From G958295645 sp965242735 (GTDB taxonomy: Bacteria; Gemmatimonadota; Gemmatimonadetes; Longimicrobiales; Gaopeijiaceae), in assembly GCA_965242735.1 (NCBI GenBank), contig OZ251497.1, positions 2,852,001 to 2,916,000 on the forward strand: a stretch of 64,000 nt of DNA, written 5' to 3'. Both the position numbers and the translations under genes were made by a program. The notes below the pieces were generated by a model. It worked only from the letters and a program-made list of their open reading frames with translations, made no database searches and was not told where the DNA came from. Positions 26,801 to 34,142 of the stretch are shown here, piece by piece (positions within the stretch are counted from its first letter, which is position 1; each line of letters begins with the position of its first letter).

Positions 26801-27163
26801 CTGAAGCCGGTTCAGCTTGGCCGCGTAGGCGTCCGGCCCGCCGATCGAGATGGAGACGCCGCCCAGGCCCTGGTCCACCCAGCCCAGGAGCTCCTGGAAC
26901 CCGGGGTCGCCCTCGGCCTCGTATCCGCCCGGAATCCACGGGATCACCAGCTGGGCCGCGGCTTCGCGCAGCGTCAGTCCGGCCAGGGTCTCCTCGACCC
27001 AGCGGCGGCTCTCGCCGTCCAGCGCGGGGCGAACGGCCGGGGCGTCCGGCTGGTCGGCGCCGCGTCCTCCGCCGCCGCCGGTGCAACTCCAGGCGACCAA
27101 GCACGCCAGCGCGCCCCACGCCGCTTGCCCGAGGGTGCGCGCCGGCCTTGCTCTCCGTCGCAC
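23882..27163 (-). CDS. Lipoprotein fusion of GH3 beta-N-acetylglucosaminidase (NagZ-like) and serine hydrolase
   Basis: A 1093-residue two-enzyme protein. Residues 1-27 are a lipoprotein signal (ALACLVAWSC, lipobox Cys27). Residues about 50-600 are a GH3 domain with the NagZ motif KHFPGHGDTHADSH (244-257; D255/H257 act in catalysis) and the nucleophile Asp in LFTDALRM (D330). A Pro/Ala linker follows (about 600-690). Residues 700-1080 form a beta-lactamase/DD-peptidase-type serine hydrolase with SLTK (S771, K774), YSD (Y861) and HTG (1032-1034). GH3 NagZ enzymes remove GlcNAc from muropeptides; the serine hydrolase could trim peptide or esters. No ATG precedes the signal; GTG 27163 or 27172 is the likely start. 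The stop overlaps the SSS transporter start. Confidence 0.9.
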   Translation of the reverse strand: MRRRARPARTLGQAAWGALACLVAWSCTGGGGGRGADQPDAPAVRPALDGESRRWVEETLAGLTLREAAAQLVIPWIPGGYEAEGDPGFQELLGWVDQGLGGVSISIGGPDAYAAKLNRLQARARVPLLVTSDFESGGPGMRINHSYALPSLLAQGGGTSFPPTMAFGAAGDEQLVFEFARATAEEARAVGVHWLFAPVLDVNSNPANPVINTRSFGEEGGLVGRMGAAFVRGARRGGALSTAKHFPGHGDTHADSHVELPVVAADRARLDRVELAPFRAALDAGVDAVMTAHVAVPNVLGDARPATMAREFMTDLLRDEMGFRGILFTDALRMAAITDAYGDAEASVAALEAGSDVVLAPADPAAAVEAVAQAVESGRLSRDRLDRSVRLLLEAKAKLGLHRNRFVDPAAVAERVGAPAHRALAQRAAAASMTLVRDRDGLVPLRAARRVLSLTYARPGALLAGRAFDTELGRAGHQVAAARVSPGTSWPAYDSLLHEARSSDAVIVGAYVPPRSGASAPALSAELRAFVEGVQDMEDGKLALVSFGSPYVLSAVPRVGAYLAAWGDREVSQTAAARALAGSAAIGGRMPVTIPGLHQVGEGLDREARPAAVADRQVAPDPLQEAGFVPAPSSAEAVGPPAQAATGGPGRWAATAASSPPFPPCDAPDAPSPGSSAQTARPQDLADFFCTIGEMVVSPRESDPALAGMSADSLAALDQVVLAALADSAASGAALAVVRRGRLVRLRGYGRLDWDPGAPRVTPASIFDLASLTKVVGTTTAVLVLAEGGLLDLDDPVVRHVPWWAGGDPAKARVTLRDLLLHKAGLPPFRRFFLEMEGRRAYEDAIARTPLDHPPGERTVYSDIGLMTAAFVVEAVSGAALDDFLQAEAWRPLGMADTGFRPAPALWDRVATTELDESYRGVHVHGVVHDENAYAVGGVAGHAGLFSSARDLAVFAQMMLDRGVAGPCRADAESSVPCNRPRFRPVAVFGPGWVDRATRPPSPGESSRALGWDTPSDRSSAGDYFTRDAFGHTGYTGTSIWMDPVLDLAVVLLTNRVNPTRDNVKHVPLRRRVHDLAATAVADVPPVRRENRP

Positions 27164-27279
27164 GCCGACCACGGATGCTGGCGCGCCGTTGTTGCCTCGG
27201 TCGTGCCCCGGACAGGCCGGACGCGCCTCAGCGGGACTGCGTTTTGCGCAACGCGGCGCGTCGGCTCTCCGCCGGCACC

Positions 27280-29304
27280 TCATCGCCCTGGCCGCGCCGG
27301 GATCTGGAGGCCGCTGCCGATCTCCATTCCCGAGATGCGAGCGGGCGTCCGTCCCGTCACGGGGAACTCGCCCAGGATCGCTTCCGCGACCGCCGTCTCC
27401 GAGACTGGCACGCCGCTCCAGGCCGCCACGTAGGTCTGCACCTCCGGAAACTCGTCCAGCAGGTAGGGGTTGCCGAAGGCGACGACGATGTGGGGCGCTC
27501 CCGAACGCGCCAGTCCGGCCACGAAGTCCACGGCGTCGTCCGGCAGCGCGACCGTGCCCGACGCGGTGCGGACCGCGACGTGGAGCGACACGACGGTCAG
27601 CTGCATGCTGCGCGCCCGGGCCAGCACGCGGGCGAACTCGTCCTCGCTCGTGCCGGCGTCCACGAAGGCGGTGCGGAGGCGGCGGTAGGTCTGGCCGAGC
27701 CGCGCGTTGAAGGCCCGGCCGGCGCGAATGTCGTTGGGGCGCCGGTAGACGACCGAGTAGACCCTGGCGCCCGGCGTGCCGTGCAAGGGCAGCAGGCCGC
27801 GCTCGTCCTTGAGCGCCGTCACGGAGCGGCCGGCCACCTCGCGCGCAATCGACAGGTGCGGGCGGATGCCGACGACCTCGGGCACGGCGGCGACGTCCAC
27901 GGTGCGGGCGCGGTCCAGCCCGAGACGCTCCTTGGACCGCAGGATGCGCAGCACGGACGCGTCGACGCGGTCCTCGGAGAGCCGGCCGGAGCGCACGGCC
28001 CCCACGATCCCGGCGCGCGCGGCGGCGATGTCGGGCGGCATGAGGATCACGTCGGCCCCGGCCTCCACGGCGCGCACGGCCGCCTCTCCGCGCTCGAAGC
28101 CGGCGTCCACCGCCGACATGTCCATCGCGTCGGTGAAGACGAGGCCGCGAAAGCCCATCTGCGCGCGCAGCATGTCGGTGAGCACCGAGCGTTCCAGCGT
28201 CGCGGGCGTGCGCGCGCCCGTGATCTCGGGCACCGCCACGTGCGCGGTCATGACGCCGCCCACGCCGGCGTCGATGGCGCGCTGGAACGGCGGCAGCTCC
28301 ACCGAGTCCATGCGCTCGCGGGTGACGCGAATGACCGGCAGCGCGAGATGCGAGTCGATCCCGGTGTCGCCGTGGCCGGGAAAGTGCTTGGCGGTGGCGA
28401 CGGCGCCGTGGTCCTGCACGCCGCGCACGAACGCCGCGCCGAGCTCGGCGACGCGCTCCGGGTCTTCGCCCAGCGAACGCACGTTGATGACAGGATTGTC
28501 GGGATTGTTGTTGACGTCCAGGACGGGCGCGAAGGCCACGTGCACGCCGATGGCGCGCGCCTCGAGCGCCGTGACGCGGCCCATCTCGTAGGCGAGGCCG
28601 GGTTCGCCCGCGGCGCCGAGGGCCATGAGAGACGGAAAGCGCGTGGCGCCGCCCAGGCCGATGTTGGTCGGGGCGTGCAGGACGCCGCCGAAGCGGAAGC
28701 CCGCGCCGCCTTCCAGGTCCGAGGCGATCAGCAGGGGAAGATCGGCCATCGACTGCATCCAGTTCAGCTTGGCCGCGACCTCCGTCGGCGATCCCACAGA
28801 AATGATGACGCCGCCGACCGCGTGGTCCTCCACGATTTCCTTGGCGCGCGCGTGCGCCCGGGAGCCGACCGGCGCGAATCCGCCGAGGAGAATCGGCATC
28901 ATCATCTGGCTGGCCTTGTCTTCCAGGGAGAGCGACGCGAGCGTGCGTTCGGCCCAGCCGCGGTTGTCGTACCACTTGGCCGGAGCGAGCGCCGCGGCGG
29001 TTTCGCCGGGGATTATCGGTTGGCCGGGAGCGGAGATGACGGTTCCGGGCGGGTGCTCCGACGGGGTCGTTTCGCGGGCGGTCGACGCGCATGCGGCGGC
29101 GGCGAGGGGCGCGAGGAGGAGCAGGACGCGGGGGAGCGGGACGCGGGCGAGCGGGGCGAGTGAGCCGGCGCGGCGCGAATTTCGGATGGGCGCGCTTGGA
29201 CGTTGCACGCTCGCTTCGGCGCGCCGGCGTCGCGGGCGGGCGCGGCGGACCTTCGGGACGGGCGGAGGGACGGGCGTGGCTGGGCGGGGGAAGAAAGCGG
29301 CCAT
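27280..29304 (-). CDS. Lipoprotein GH3 beta-N-acetylhexosaminidase
   Basis: A GH3 glycosidase of about 674 residues, related to the GH3 half of the downstream fusion. It has the NagZ signature KHFPGHGDTGIDSH with its Asp/His pair, the nucleophile region LVFTDAMDMSAVD, and a C-terminal domain (FGNPYLLDEFPEVQTYVAAW) as in the companion. A lipobox (LLLLAPLAAAAC) places it on a membrane facing the periplasm or surface. The start is uncertain: ATG 29304 leaves about 70 residues, basic and Pro-rich, before the lipobox, and ATG 29379 leaves more. No GTG or ATG occurs at the usual distance. The gene is divergent from namZ, and its far 5' end overlaps that gene if the longer start is used. Likely substrate: GlcNAc-containing muropeptides or chitin fragments. 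Confidence 0.88.
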   Translation of the reverse strand: MAAFFPRPATPVPPPVPKVRRARPRRRRAEASVQRPSAPIRNSRRAGSLAPLARVPLPRVLLLLAPLAAAACASTARETTPSEHPPGTVISAPGQPIIPGETAAALAPAKWYDNRGWAERTLASLSLEDKASQMMMPILLGGFAPVGSRAHARAKEIVEDHAVGGVIISVGSPTEVAAKLNWMQSMADLPLLIASDLEGGAGFRFGGVLHAPTNIGLGGATRFPSLMALGAAGEPGLAYEMGRVTALEARAIGVHVAFAPVLDVNNNPDNPVINVRSLGEDPERVAELGAAFVRGVQDHGAVATAKHFPGHGDTGIDSHLALPVIRVTRERMDSVELPPFQRAIDAGVGGVMTAHVAVPEITGARTPATLERSVLTDMLRAQMGFRGLVFTDAMDMSAVDAGFERGEAAVRAVEAGADVILMPPDIAAARAGIVGAVRSGRLSEDRVDASVLRILRSKERLGLDRARTVDVAAVPEVVGIRPHLSIAREVAGRSVTALKDERGLLPLHGTPGARVYSVVYRRPNDIRAGRAFNARLGQTYRRLRTAFVDAGTSEDEFARVLARARSMQLTVVSLHVAVRTASGTVALPDDAVDFVAGLARSGAPHIVVAFGNPYLLDEFPEVQTYVAAWSGVPVSETAVAEAILGEFPVTGRTPARISGMEIGSGLQIPARPGR

Positions 29305-29366
29305 AGGTTTCGGCAACGATCTCGGAGGCGGGTCGGGGAGGGACGCTTGAAGGACGGCATTCGGAC

Positions 29367-30788
29367 ATGACAAACGCAACCGCTCGGCGAACCAATTTGC
29401 GCCGGGCAGGCGGGCTGCGGCCAGTGCGCGGGCGCGGCGGGGCGACGGCGCTCATAGCCGGACTTCGGCCGGGGGACGGGCGCGGGTCGACTACGTTGCT
29501 TGCCGGGCTTCGGCCGGTAAGCGGGCACAAGCCGACGGTGCTCCTGGCCGGGCTTCGGCGGGTGCGCGGGCGCGAGGTCGCAACGCTCCTTGCCGGGCTG
29601 GCCGCCCTGGCGTGCGCGCCGCCCCAAGCGTCGCAAGAGCCGCGAGCCGTGCGCCCCGGCGCGGAAGTGCTCCTGGCCGATTCGCTCTCGCTCGTGGAGG
29701 GCCGCCGCGTGGGGCTGATCACCAACCACACCGGGCGAGATCGGCAGGGCGTGTCGACGATCGACCTGCTGGCCCGGCACCCCGCCGTGGAGCTGGTCGC
29801 GCTGTTCTCACCGGAGCACGGAATTCGGGGCCGCGCGGAGGCGGGCGAGCGCGTGGCCGGGAGCGTGGACGAGGCCACCGGCCTGCCCGTCCATTCCCTC
29901 TACGGAGAGACGACCAAGCCGACGCCGCAGATGCTGGAGGGCGTCGAGGTCCTCCTCTTCGACATTCAGGACGTGGGCGCCCGGTACTACACGTATCTCT
30001 CCACCATGGCGCTGGCGATGGAGGCGGCGGGCGAAGCGGGCGCGCGCTTCGTGGTGCTGGACCGGCCCAATCCCATCGGGGGCGAGCACGTGCAGGGCAA
30101 CGTCCTGGACCCGAGGTTCTCCAGCTTCGTCGGCCCGTACCCGGTGCCGATGCGCCACGGGCTGACGGCGGGGGAGTTCGCCCGAATGGCGGTCGGCGAA
30201 TTCGGCGTGCGCGTCGCGCTGAGCGTGGCGGTGGCGGACGGATGGCGGCGCTCGATGCGCTACGAGGACACCGCCATCCCGTGGGTCGCGCCTTCCCCGA
30301 ACATGCCCTCCGTCGAGAGCGCCCTTCACTATCCGGGCACGTGCCTGTTCGAGGGGACGAACCTGTCGGTGGGACGCGGCACCTCGCGCGCCTTCCAGCA
30401 AGTCGGGGCGCCCTGGCTGGACGCCGAAGTCCTTGCCGAGCGGCTCTCGTCGCTTGGCGTGCCCGACGCCGAGTTCGTCCCCGCGCGCTTCACGCCCGTG
30501 TCGCCGGGCGACGGGAAATTCGGCGACGCGGAGGTCCAGGGCGTGCGTCTGGTCGCCGCCGGTCCGGCCTACGATCCCACCCTGGCCGCCCTCGCGCTCC
30601 TGGCCGAAACACGCGCCATGTCGGGGGACCGCTGGCAGTGGTTCCCCAGCCACTTCGACCGGCTGGCCGGCGCCGATCAGCTTCGCCTGGCCGTCGAAGC
30701 GGGGACGCCCTACGACCGGCTCTCGGCCAGCTGGGGGGCCGAGATCGGCGGCTTCTTGGAACGGCGCCGGCCCTACCTCCTCTACTGA
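29367..30788 (+). CDS. namZ: Exo-beta-N-acetylmuramidase NamZ (DUF1343), lipoprotein
   Basis: NamZ (DUF1343, now GH171) removes MurNAc from the non-reducing end of peptidoglycan fragments. The 473-residue protein shows the family blocks GRRVGLITNHTGRDRQGVST, LFSPEHGIRG, PVHSLYGETTKPTPQML, DIQDVGARYYTYLSTM, VLDRPNPIGG, SPNMPSVESALHYPGTCLFE and GTNLSVGRGTSRAFQQVGAP. The export signal ends ATLLAGLAALAC (lipobox). Ahead of it lie about four copies of a 15-residue repeat of the form AGLRPVxGRxxxTLL, which resembles the signal's own hydrophobic part. Acting with the GH3 NagZ enzymes encoded opposite, it would dismantle glycan chains from the end, feeding the SSS transporter and the kinase. Confidence 0.93.
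   Translation: MTNATARRTNLRRAGGLRPVRGRGGATALIAGLRPGDGRGSTTLLAGLRPVSGHKPTVLLAGLRRVRGREVATLLAGLAALACAPPQASQEPRAVRPGAEVLLADSLSLVEGRRVGLITNHTGRDRQGVSTIDLLARHPAVELVALFSPEHGIRGRAEAGERVAGSVDEATGLPVHSLYGETTKPTPQMLEGVEVLLFDIQDVGARYYTYLSTMALAMEAAGEAGARFVVLDRPNPIGGEHVQGNVLDPRFSSFVGPYPVPMRHGLTAGEFARMAVGEFGVRVALSVAVADGWRRSMRYEDTAIPWVAPSPNMPSVESALHYPGTCLFEGTNLSVGRGTSRAFQQVGAPWLDAEVLAERLSSLGVPDAEFVPARFTPVSPGDGKFGDAEVQGVRLVAAGPAYDPTLAALALLAETRAMSGDRWQWFPSHFDRLAGADQLRLAVEAGTPYDRLSASWGAEIGGFLERRRPYLLY
29457..29591. repeat. Three 45-bp tandem repeats in the namZ leader
   Basis: Units begin at 29457, 29502 and 29547, each opening GCCGG(A/G)CTTCGGC and ending in CTT or CTG; the next copy (29592) continues as GCCGGGCTGGCC, the true signal-peptide core. 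A diverged copy precedes them near 29410. Each unit encodes 15 residues (AGLRPGDGRGSTTLL, AGLRPVSGHKPTVLL, AGLRRVRGREVATLL), so gain or loss of units keeps the frame and only lengthens the leader. Confidence 0.85.
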
Positions 30789-30876
30789 GGCGCTAGCCTC
30801 CGGCGCGCGCGCTCGTTAGGCTTCCCGTCTTCCAAGGGCCGCCCTTGCACTTCCTCCGCTTGCAGAAAGGATCACG

Positions 30877-31599
30877 ATGACCGGGGCCTACGTGGGATTC
30901 GTCGATGTCGGCTTCCTCAGAGCCGAAGGCGCGCGCGCGATGCGCGAGCACCGCAACAACGTCCGCCCGGACGCCGCCGCGATCGTGGCTTGGTTCCGGT
31001 CCGTCGCGGGCCAGCTGCCCGGCCAGAGCTTCCTGCGGGCGTACTGGTACGACAGCGCGTTCGACCCCGCGCACCCGCAGTACTCCGGCCAGCGCTCCTT
31101 CTTCGACGCCATCGGCATGACGCCCGGCATCCAGCTTCGGCTGGGGCACATCGCCGAGCGTCCGCCTCGCCTGGAGCAGCCCATTCGCCGCGCCCTGGAG
31201 AACACGGCCCACGGCCTGGGCATCGAGCCCGAGAAGCTGCTGGCCGAGTTCGACCAAAACTGGAAGTTCCGCCTGGAGCGCGAGCAAAAGGGCGTCGACA
31301 CGCTCATCGCCCTCGACATGGTGCGCCTCGCCGGCAGGTCGCTGTTCACCACGGCGGTGCTGGTCGCCGGCGACCGCGACCTGGCGGAGGCCGTGCGAGC
31401 CGCCCAGGACTTCGGCAGCCGCGTGCTCATCGCCACGCCCTACCGCGCCAGCGTCGCCCGCGAACTCTCCCAGCTCGCCGACGACATCATCGACCTCTAC
31501 GAGTCCGACGTCCGCCAAATGCTGGTGCCGCGCCCCACGCCCAGCCACGGCCCCGGCGGCCCGTCGGGACCAAGGCGGGAAGCGAGCGGCGGCGACTGA
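30877..31599 (+). CDS. NYN domain (LabA/DUF88-like) protein
   Basis: A 240-residue protein with a PIN-like NYN fold, a group of predicted or proven RNases acting on structured or stalled RNA. The first acidic motif is GAYVGFVDVGFL at the N-terminus, the second lies in KGVDTLIALDMVRLA, and the third is AVLVAGDRDLAEAVRAAQDFG, matching the D, D and GDxD acidic positions of NYN nucleases. ATG 30877 has GAAAGGA upstream. The last 25 residues are a Pro/Gly-rich tail without predicted structure. It stands alone between namZ and the sigma factor gene. The RNA target is unknown. Confidence 0.85.
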   Translation: MTGAYVGFVDVGFLRAEGARAMREHRNNVRPDAAAIVAWFRSVAGQLPGQSFLRAYWYDSAFDPAHPQYSGQRSFFDAIGMTPGIQLRLGHIAERPPRLEQPIRRALENTAHGLGIEPEKLLAEFDQNWKFRLEREQKGVDTLIALDMVRLAGRSLFTTAVLVAGDRDLAEAVRAAQDFGSRVLIATPYRASVARELSQLADDIIDLYESDVRQMLVPRPTPSHGPGGPSGPRREASGGD

Positions 31600-31708
31600 G
31601 CTGGGGTTGGCGTGGCTGGGGTAGCCGACCTCGGTTCGGCAATGCGTTTGCGGACATCGGCTCGATCGCCCAAGATTGGACGGTGCCGCAACAACAACGC
31701 GAGGCGAC

Positions 31709-32266
31709 ATGGGACCCGACGCTGTCAAGATTCAGAAAGGCCGCCGGACCGATTCCGAACGGGCCTGCTTCGATCGTCGCGTCCGCGGCCTGGAGGGGTC
31801 GCTTCGCAAGCTTGCGATGTCGCTGGCCAGAACGTCGGTTCAAGCCGATGAACTGGTGCAGGACACGCTGATCCGCATGTGGGAGCGGCGGGACAGCTGG
31901 TCGGGCAAGGGATCGTACCGGGCTTGGGCTGTGGCGATCATGCGCAACGTCTGGAAGATGGAGTTGAGACGCTCGCGGGGCAACGTCGAGGTGGCGCTGG
32001 ACGAGGTCGGAGAAGTCGTGGACCCGCGGGGCGACTTGGAGGCCCAGCGCCTGTCCGACCATCGGGCGCACGTGGTGCGCGTGGCCTTGAAGCGGCTCAG
32101 CCGGACGGAGCGCGATGCGTTGCTTGCACATCACGTCGACGGGCTATCTTTGGCGGAGGTGGCCCGGAGGATGGAGATGTCCACGAAGACTGCGGACAGG
32201 GTGATCCACCGTGCTTGCCGCAAGCTCCAGAGCATGGAAGACCTGCTTGAACTGGAGCTGGGCTGA
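31709..32266 (+). CDS. ECF-type RNA polymerase sigma factor
   Basis: A 185-residue sigma-70 family factor of ECF type. Region 2 is visible as ADELVQDTLIRMWERRDSW with the -10-recognising stretch YRAWAVAIMRNVWKMELRR; region 4 is the helix-turn-helix SLAEVARRMEMSTKTADRVI. ATG 31709 is preferred over an earlier ATG (31676) because a GAGG lies just upstream and the family usually begins here. No zinc-finger anti-sigma factor gene follows. Instead an AraC-like regulator gene starts 4 bp after the stop, so both are probably made together. The small exported proteins downstream are candidates for the regulon, which is inference from position. Confidence 0.88.
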   Translation: MGPDAVKIQKGRRTDSERACFDRRVRGLEGSLRKLAMSLARTSVQADELVQDTLIRMWERRDSWSGKGSYRAWAVAIMRNVWKMELRRSRGNVEVALDEVGEVVDPRGDLEAQRLSDHRAHVVRVALKRLSRTERDALLAHHVDGLSLAEVARRMEMSTKTADRVIHRACRKLQSMEDLLELELG

Positions 32267-32269
32267 GCC

Positions 32270-33079
32270 GTGCCGTCCGTGCTTGCCTTGGTGGAACAGC
32301 CGCGACTTCGGAGCCGCATTCGGGCAGGCGTGCGCGCTGGCAACGCCTTTGATCTAGTGGACGGGGTTCGGTTCGCTGTCGGCTGGCGTGAGCTCGCGGA
32401 GCTTGCCGAGTCCCGGCCGGGGTCGCCGGTCTTCGTAGACGCCTTGGGAGACGACGAGGACATGCTGGAAGACGCGACCGCGTTCCAGAATGTGCGGCCT
32501 GCATCCCCGTTGATCCTCTGCGGCAACTTTGGTCTGGACTTGCCCCACGATCTTGACGACGACGGCGGCGTGGCGTTCGCGGCTCGCTTGATTCCCGGCC
32601 TCACGGACTCGCTGAACGCTATCGGCTGGACGGTGCTCCAGACGGTTGCCCAGCACCAAACCGACGCAGTGGCCAGAGCCTTGGAGCGGGCCGCGCCCGT
32701 TGCGGCCCATGCCCTGATCGCCCGTCTCTTGGACGCCACGGTCCAGCGTTGCCGGGTCGCCGACTTGGCAGCTTCCCTTCGCGTCAGCGCCCCCACGCTC
32801 CGCCGCCGATGCACGGCCTGGAGACTGCCGTCTCCACGAAGACTCGTTGTCCTTGCGCGCCTGTTCCACACGCAACGGCTGGCCGAGTGGAGCGGCAGGC
32901 CTCTGCGGACCGTCGCGTCGGCGCTGGGCTGGTCCGACTACGCCAACTACGCCCGCTCGACGCGCCACGAACTGGGATGCCGACCATCGGAACTCTGCCG
33001 CCTCGGTGGCCCGGCGTACGTCGCAGATCGGCTTCGCCGAGCGGTGGGCGTTGCCCCGCGATCGGTTTTGACATCATGA
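32270..33079 (+). CDS. AraC-like helix-turn-helix transcriptional regulator
   Basis: A 269-residue protein starting at GTG 32270, immediately after the sigma factor gene. Residues about 150-255 resemble an AraC-family DNA-binding domain with two HTH units: VADLAASLRVSAPTLRRRC and LRTVASALGWSDYANYARST, followed by the usual HELGCRPSELCR. The N-terminal 150 residues have no recognised sensor fold; VFVDALGDDEDMLEDATAF loosely recalls a degenerate receiver domain, but the phosphoacceptor pattern is incomplete. The coupling to an ECF sigma factor is unusual and suggests a joint regulatory unit for the small-protein genes that follow. A TTGACA at 33068-33073, near the end of this gene, could belong to the next promoter, but no convincing -10 follows. 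Confidence 0.75.
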   Translation: MPSVLALVEQPRLRSRIRAGVRAGNAFDLVDGVRFAVGWRELAELAESRPGSPVFVDALGDDEDMLEDATAFQNVRPASPLILCGNFGLDLPHDLDDDGGVAFAARLIPGLTDSLNAIGWTVLQTVAQHQTDAVARALERAAPVAAHALIARLLDATVQRCRVADLAASLRVSAPTLRRRCTAWRLPSPRRLVVLARLFHTQRLAEWSGRPLRTVASALGWSDYANYARSTRHELGCRPSELCRLGGPAYVADRLRRAVGVAPRSVLTS

Positions 33080-33188
33080 TTTCGCCTGATCGTGCATCTT
33101 CATCAGTATCGGGCCAAATTGCCAGTCGCCGCGCGATACTGGAGCCGCGTCGATAAGTGGGCAATAACATCTTTCGGGAGGACAGCGC

Positions 33189-33512
33189 ATGAGAGAAAGC
33201 CAAAAATGGACGAGTACGAAGACCCTCTTGATGGCTTCGTTGCTTGGCTTGGCGTGCCATGACGGGGCACGAACCTCGTTGCCTGAGGAGCTGGACCAGG
33301 AGGAAGCTTTGGATGCTTTCGAGGCAGATCTCCTCTCAAAGGGGGCGACGCCCGTCGTGGCGAAGATGATGCGGGAGGCGAGTCGGCTGAAGAACGGCCA
33401 AGTGCTGATAGTGGGCCCCGCCGATTCTTTCAAGGGCGATTCGGCGGTGTTGCGCCGCATTCCTCTTCCCGATGGCCAGGAGGCTGTCGTGGTTTGGGAG
33501 AACGGGCGATGA
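33189..33512 (+). CDS. Small lipoprotein, family A (copy 1), unknown function
   Basis: A 107-residue protein with a lipoprotein-type signal (LLMASLLGLACHDG). The mature part has a helical segment EEALDAFEADLLSKGATPVVAKMMREASRL followed, after a turn, by a small beta region (NGQVLIVGPADSF, LRRIPLPDGQEAVVVW). Family A copy 2 (33810-34136) has the same layout and most of the same residues. GGGAGGA precedes the ATG. The gene overlaps the next (family B) gene by ATGA, so each A gene is translationally linked to a B gene. Base composition is visibly lower in GC than neighbouring chromosomal genes. I recognise no family. Confidence 0.75.
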   Translation: MRESQKWTSTKTLLMASLLGLACHDGARTSLPEELDQEEALDAFEADLLSKGATPVVAKMMREASRLKNGQVLIVGPADSFKGDSAVLRRIPLPDGQEAVVVWENGR

Positions 33513-33763
33513 GAGCCTTGCGGACGGGGTTGCTCATTGCGTGTCTTCCGATCATCGCGTCAGCCCAAGACGATCGTGACGAATGTGTCCTTCATTGGAC
33601 CAACGAGACAACTGAGGACGAATTGAAAGACTTCTTTCGTTGCGCGGATGACCTCTACGATAGGTGCGACCGCAGGGTCAAGATTCGACGCGAAGACCAC
33701 GGCAGCGACCATGTCGATCTGATCGTCTCCATGCCTGAGGATTGCGGGACAATGCCGCACTAA
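33509..33763 (+). CDS. Small secreted protein, family B (copy 1), unknown function
   Basis: An 84-residue protein whose ATG overlaps the stop of the preceding A gene. A Sec signal (MRALRTGLLIACLPIIASAQ) is followed by an acidic segment, then DELKDFFRCADDLYDRCDRR, which fits the family B pattern D-F-x2-C-x6-C shared with the two genes near 34.2-34.7 kb. The remaining part (KIRREDHGSDHVDLIVSMPE) is charged and has one further Cys (EDCGTM). Spaced cysteines in an exported protein suggest disulphides. Together with its A partner it forms the first A-B pair of the locus. Confidence 0.7.
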   Translation: MRALRTGLLIACLPIIASAQDDRDECVLHWTNETTEDELKDFFRCADDLYDRCDRRVKIRREDHGSDHVDLIVSMPEDCGTMPH

Positions 33764-33809
33764 GTCCTTCTCTTGGAAGAGAGAGCATGAGAAAACTGGA
33801 GGAGAGAGC

Positions 33810-34136
33810 ATGAGAAAACAAAACAGGAAGTTCGGTACGACGGCCTTGATGACGATGTTGCTGTTCGCCTTGGCGTGCCAAGACTGGGCACGGTCTATGG
33901 AGACCGAGGATATGACAGAGGAAGTGGCCTTAGATGCCTACGAGGCGCATCTCCTTTCCAAAGGCTCGACGATCATGGTGGCCAAGCTGATGCGCGAGGC
34001 AATTCGACTGGACGACGGCCAAGTGCTGAAGTTCGGTCCGGCTGGTTCTTTCGTGGATGATGCGGGGGTGGTTCGGCGCATCTCCCTTCCCAATGGCCGA
34101 GACGCGGTAGTCGCCTTCGGAGACACAGAACGATGA
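33810..34136 (+). CDS. Small lipoprotein, family A (copy 2), unknown function
   Basis: A 108-residue paralogue of the 33189 product. The lipoprotein signal is MTMLLFALACQDW. Identical or near-identical blocks follow in the same order: VALDAYEAHLLSKGSTIMVA, KLMREAIRLDDGQVLKFGP and RRISLPNGRDAVVAF. GGAGGAGAG lies just before the ATG, and a shadow of the same leader (AGAGAGCATGAG) occurs a little upstream at about 33779-33790, suggesting a local duplication of the start region. The 3' end abuts a family B gene, as in the first pair. Confidence 0.75.
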   Translation: MRKQNRKFGTTALMTMLLFALACQDWARSMETEDMTEEVALDAYEAHLLSKGSTIMVAKLMREAIRLDDGQVLKFGPAGSFVDDAGVVRRISLPNGRDAVVAFGDTER

Positions 34137-34142
34137 GGATTC

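Noticed and set aside
23882..29878. A single 1998-codon minus-strand frame read as one giant protein
   Set aside because: The frame runs through the second GH3 gene in the wrong phase. The only real protein in it is the 1093-residue fusion starting near 27163; upstream residues are Arg-rich shadow sequence.
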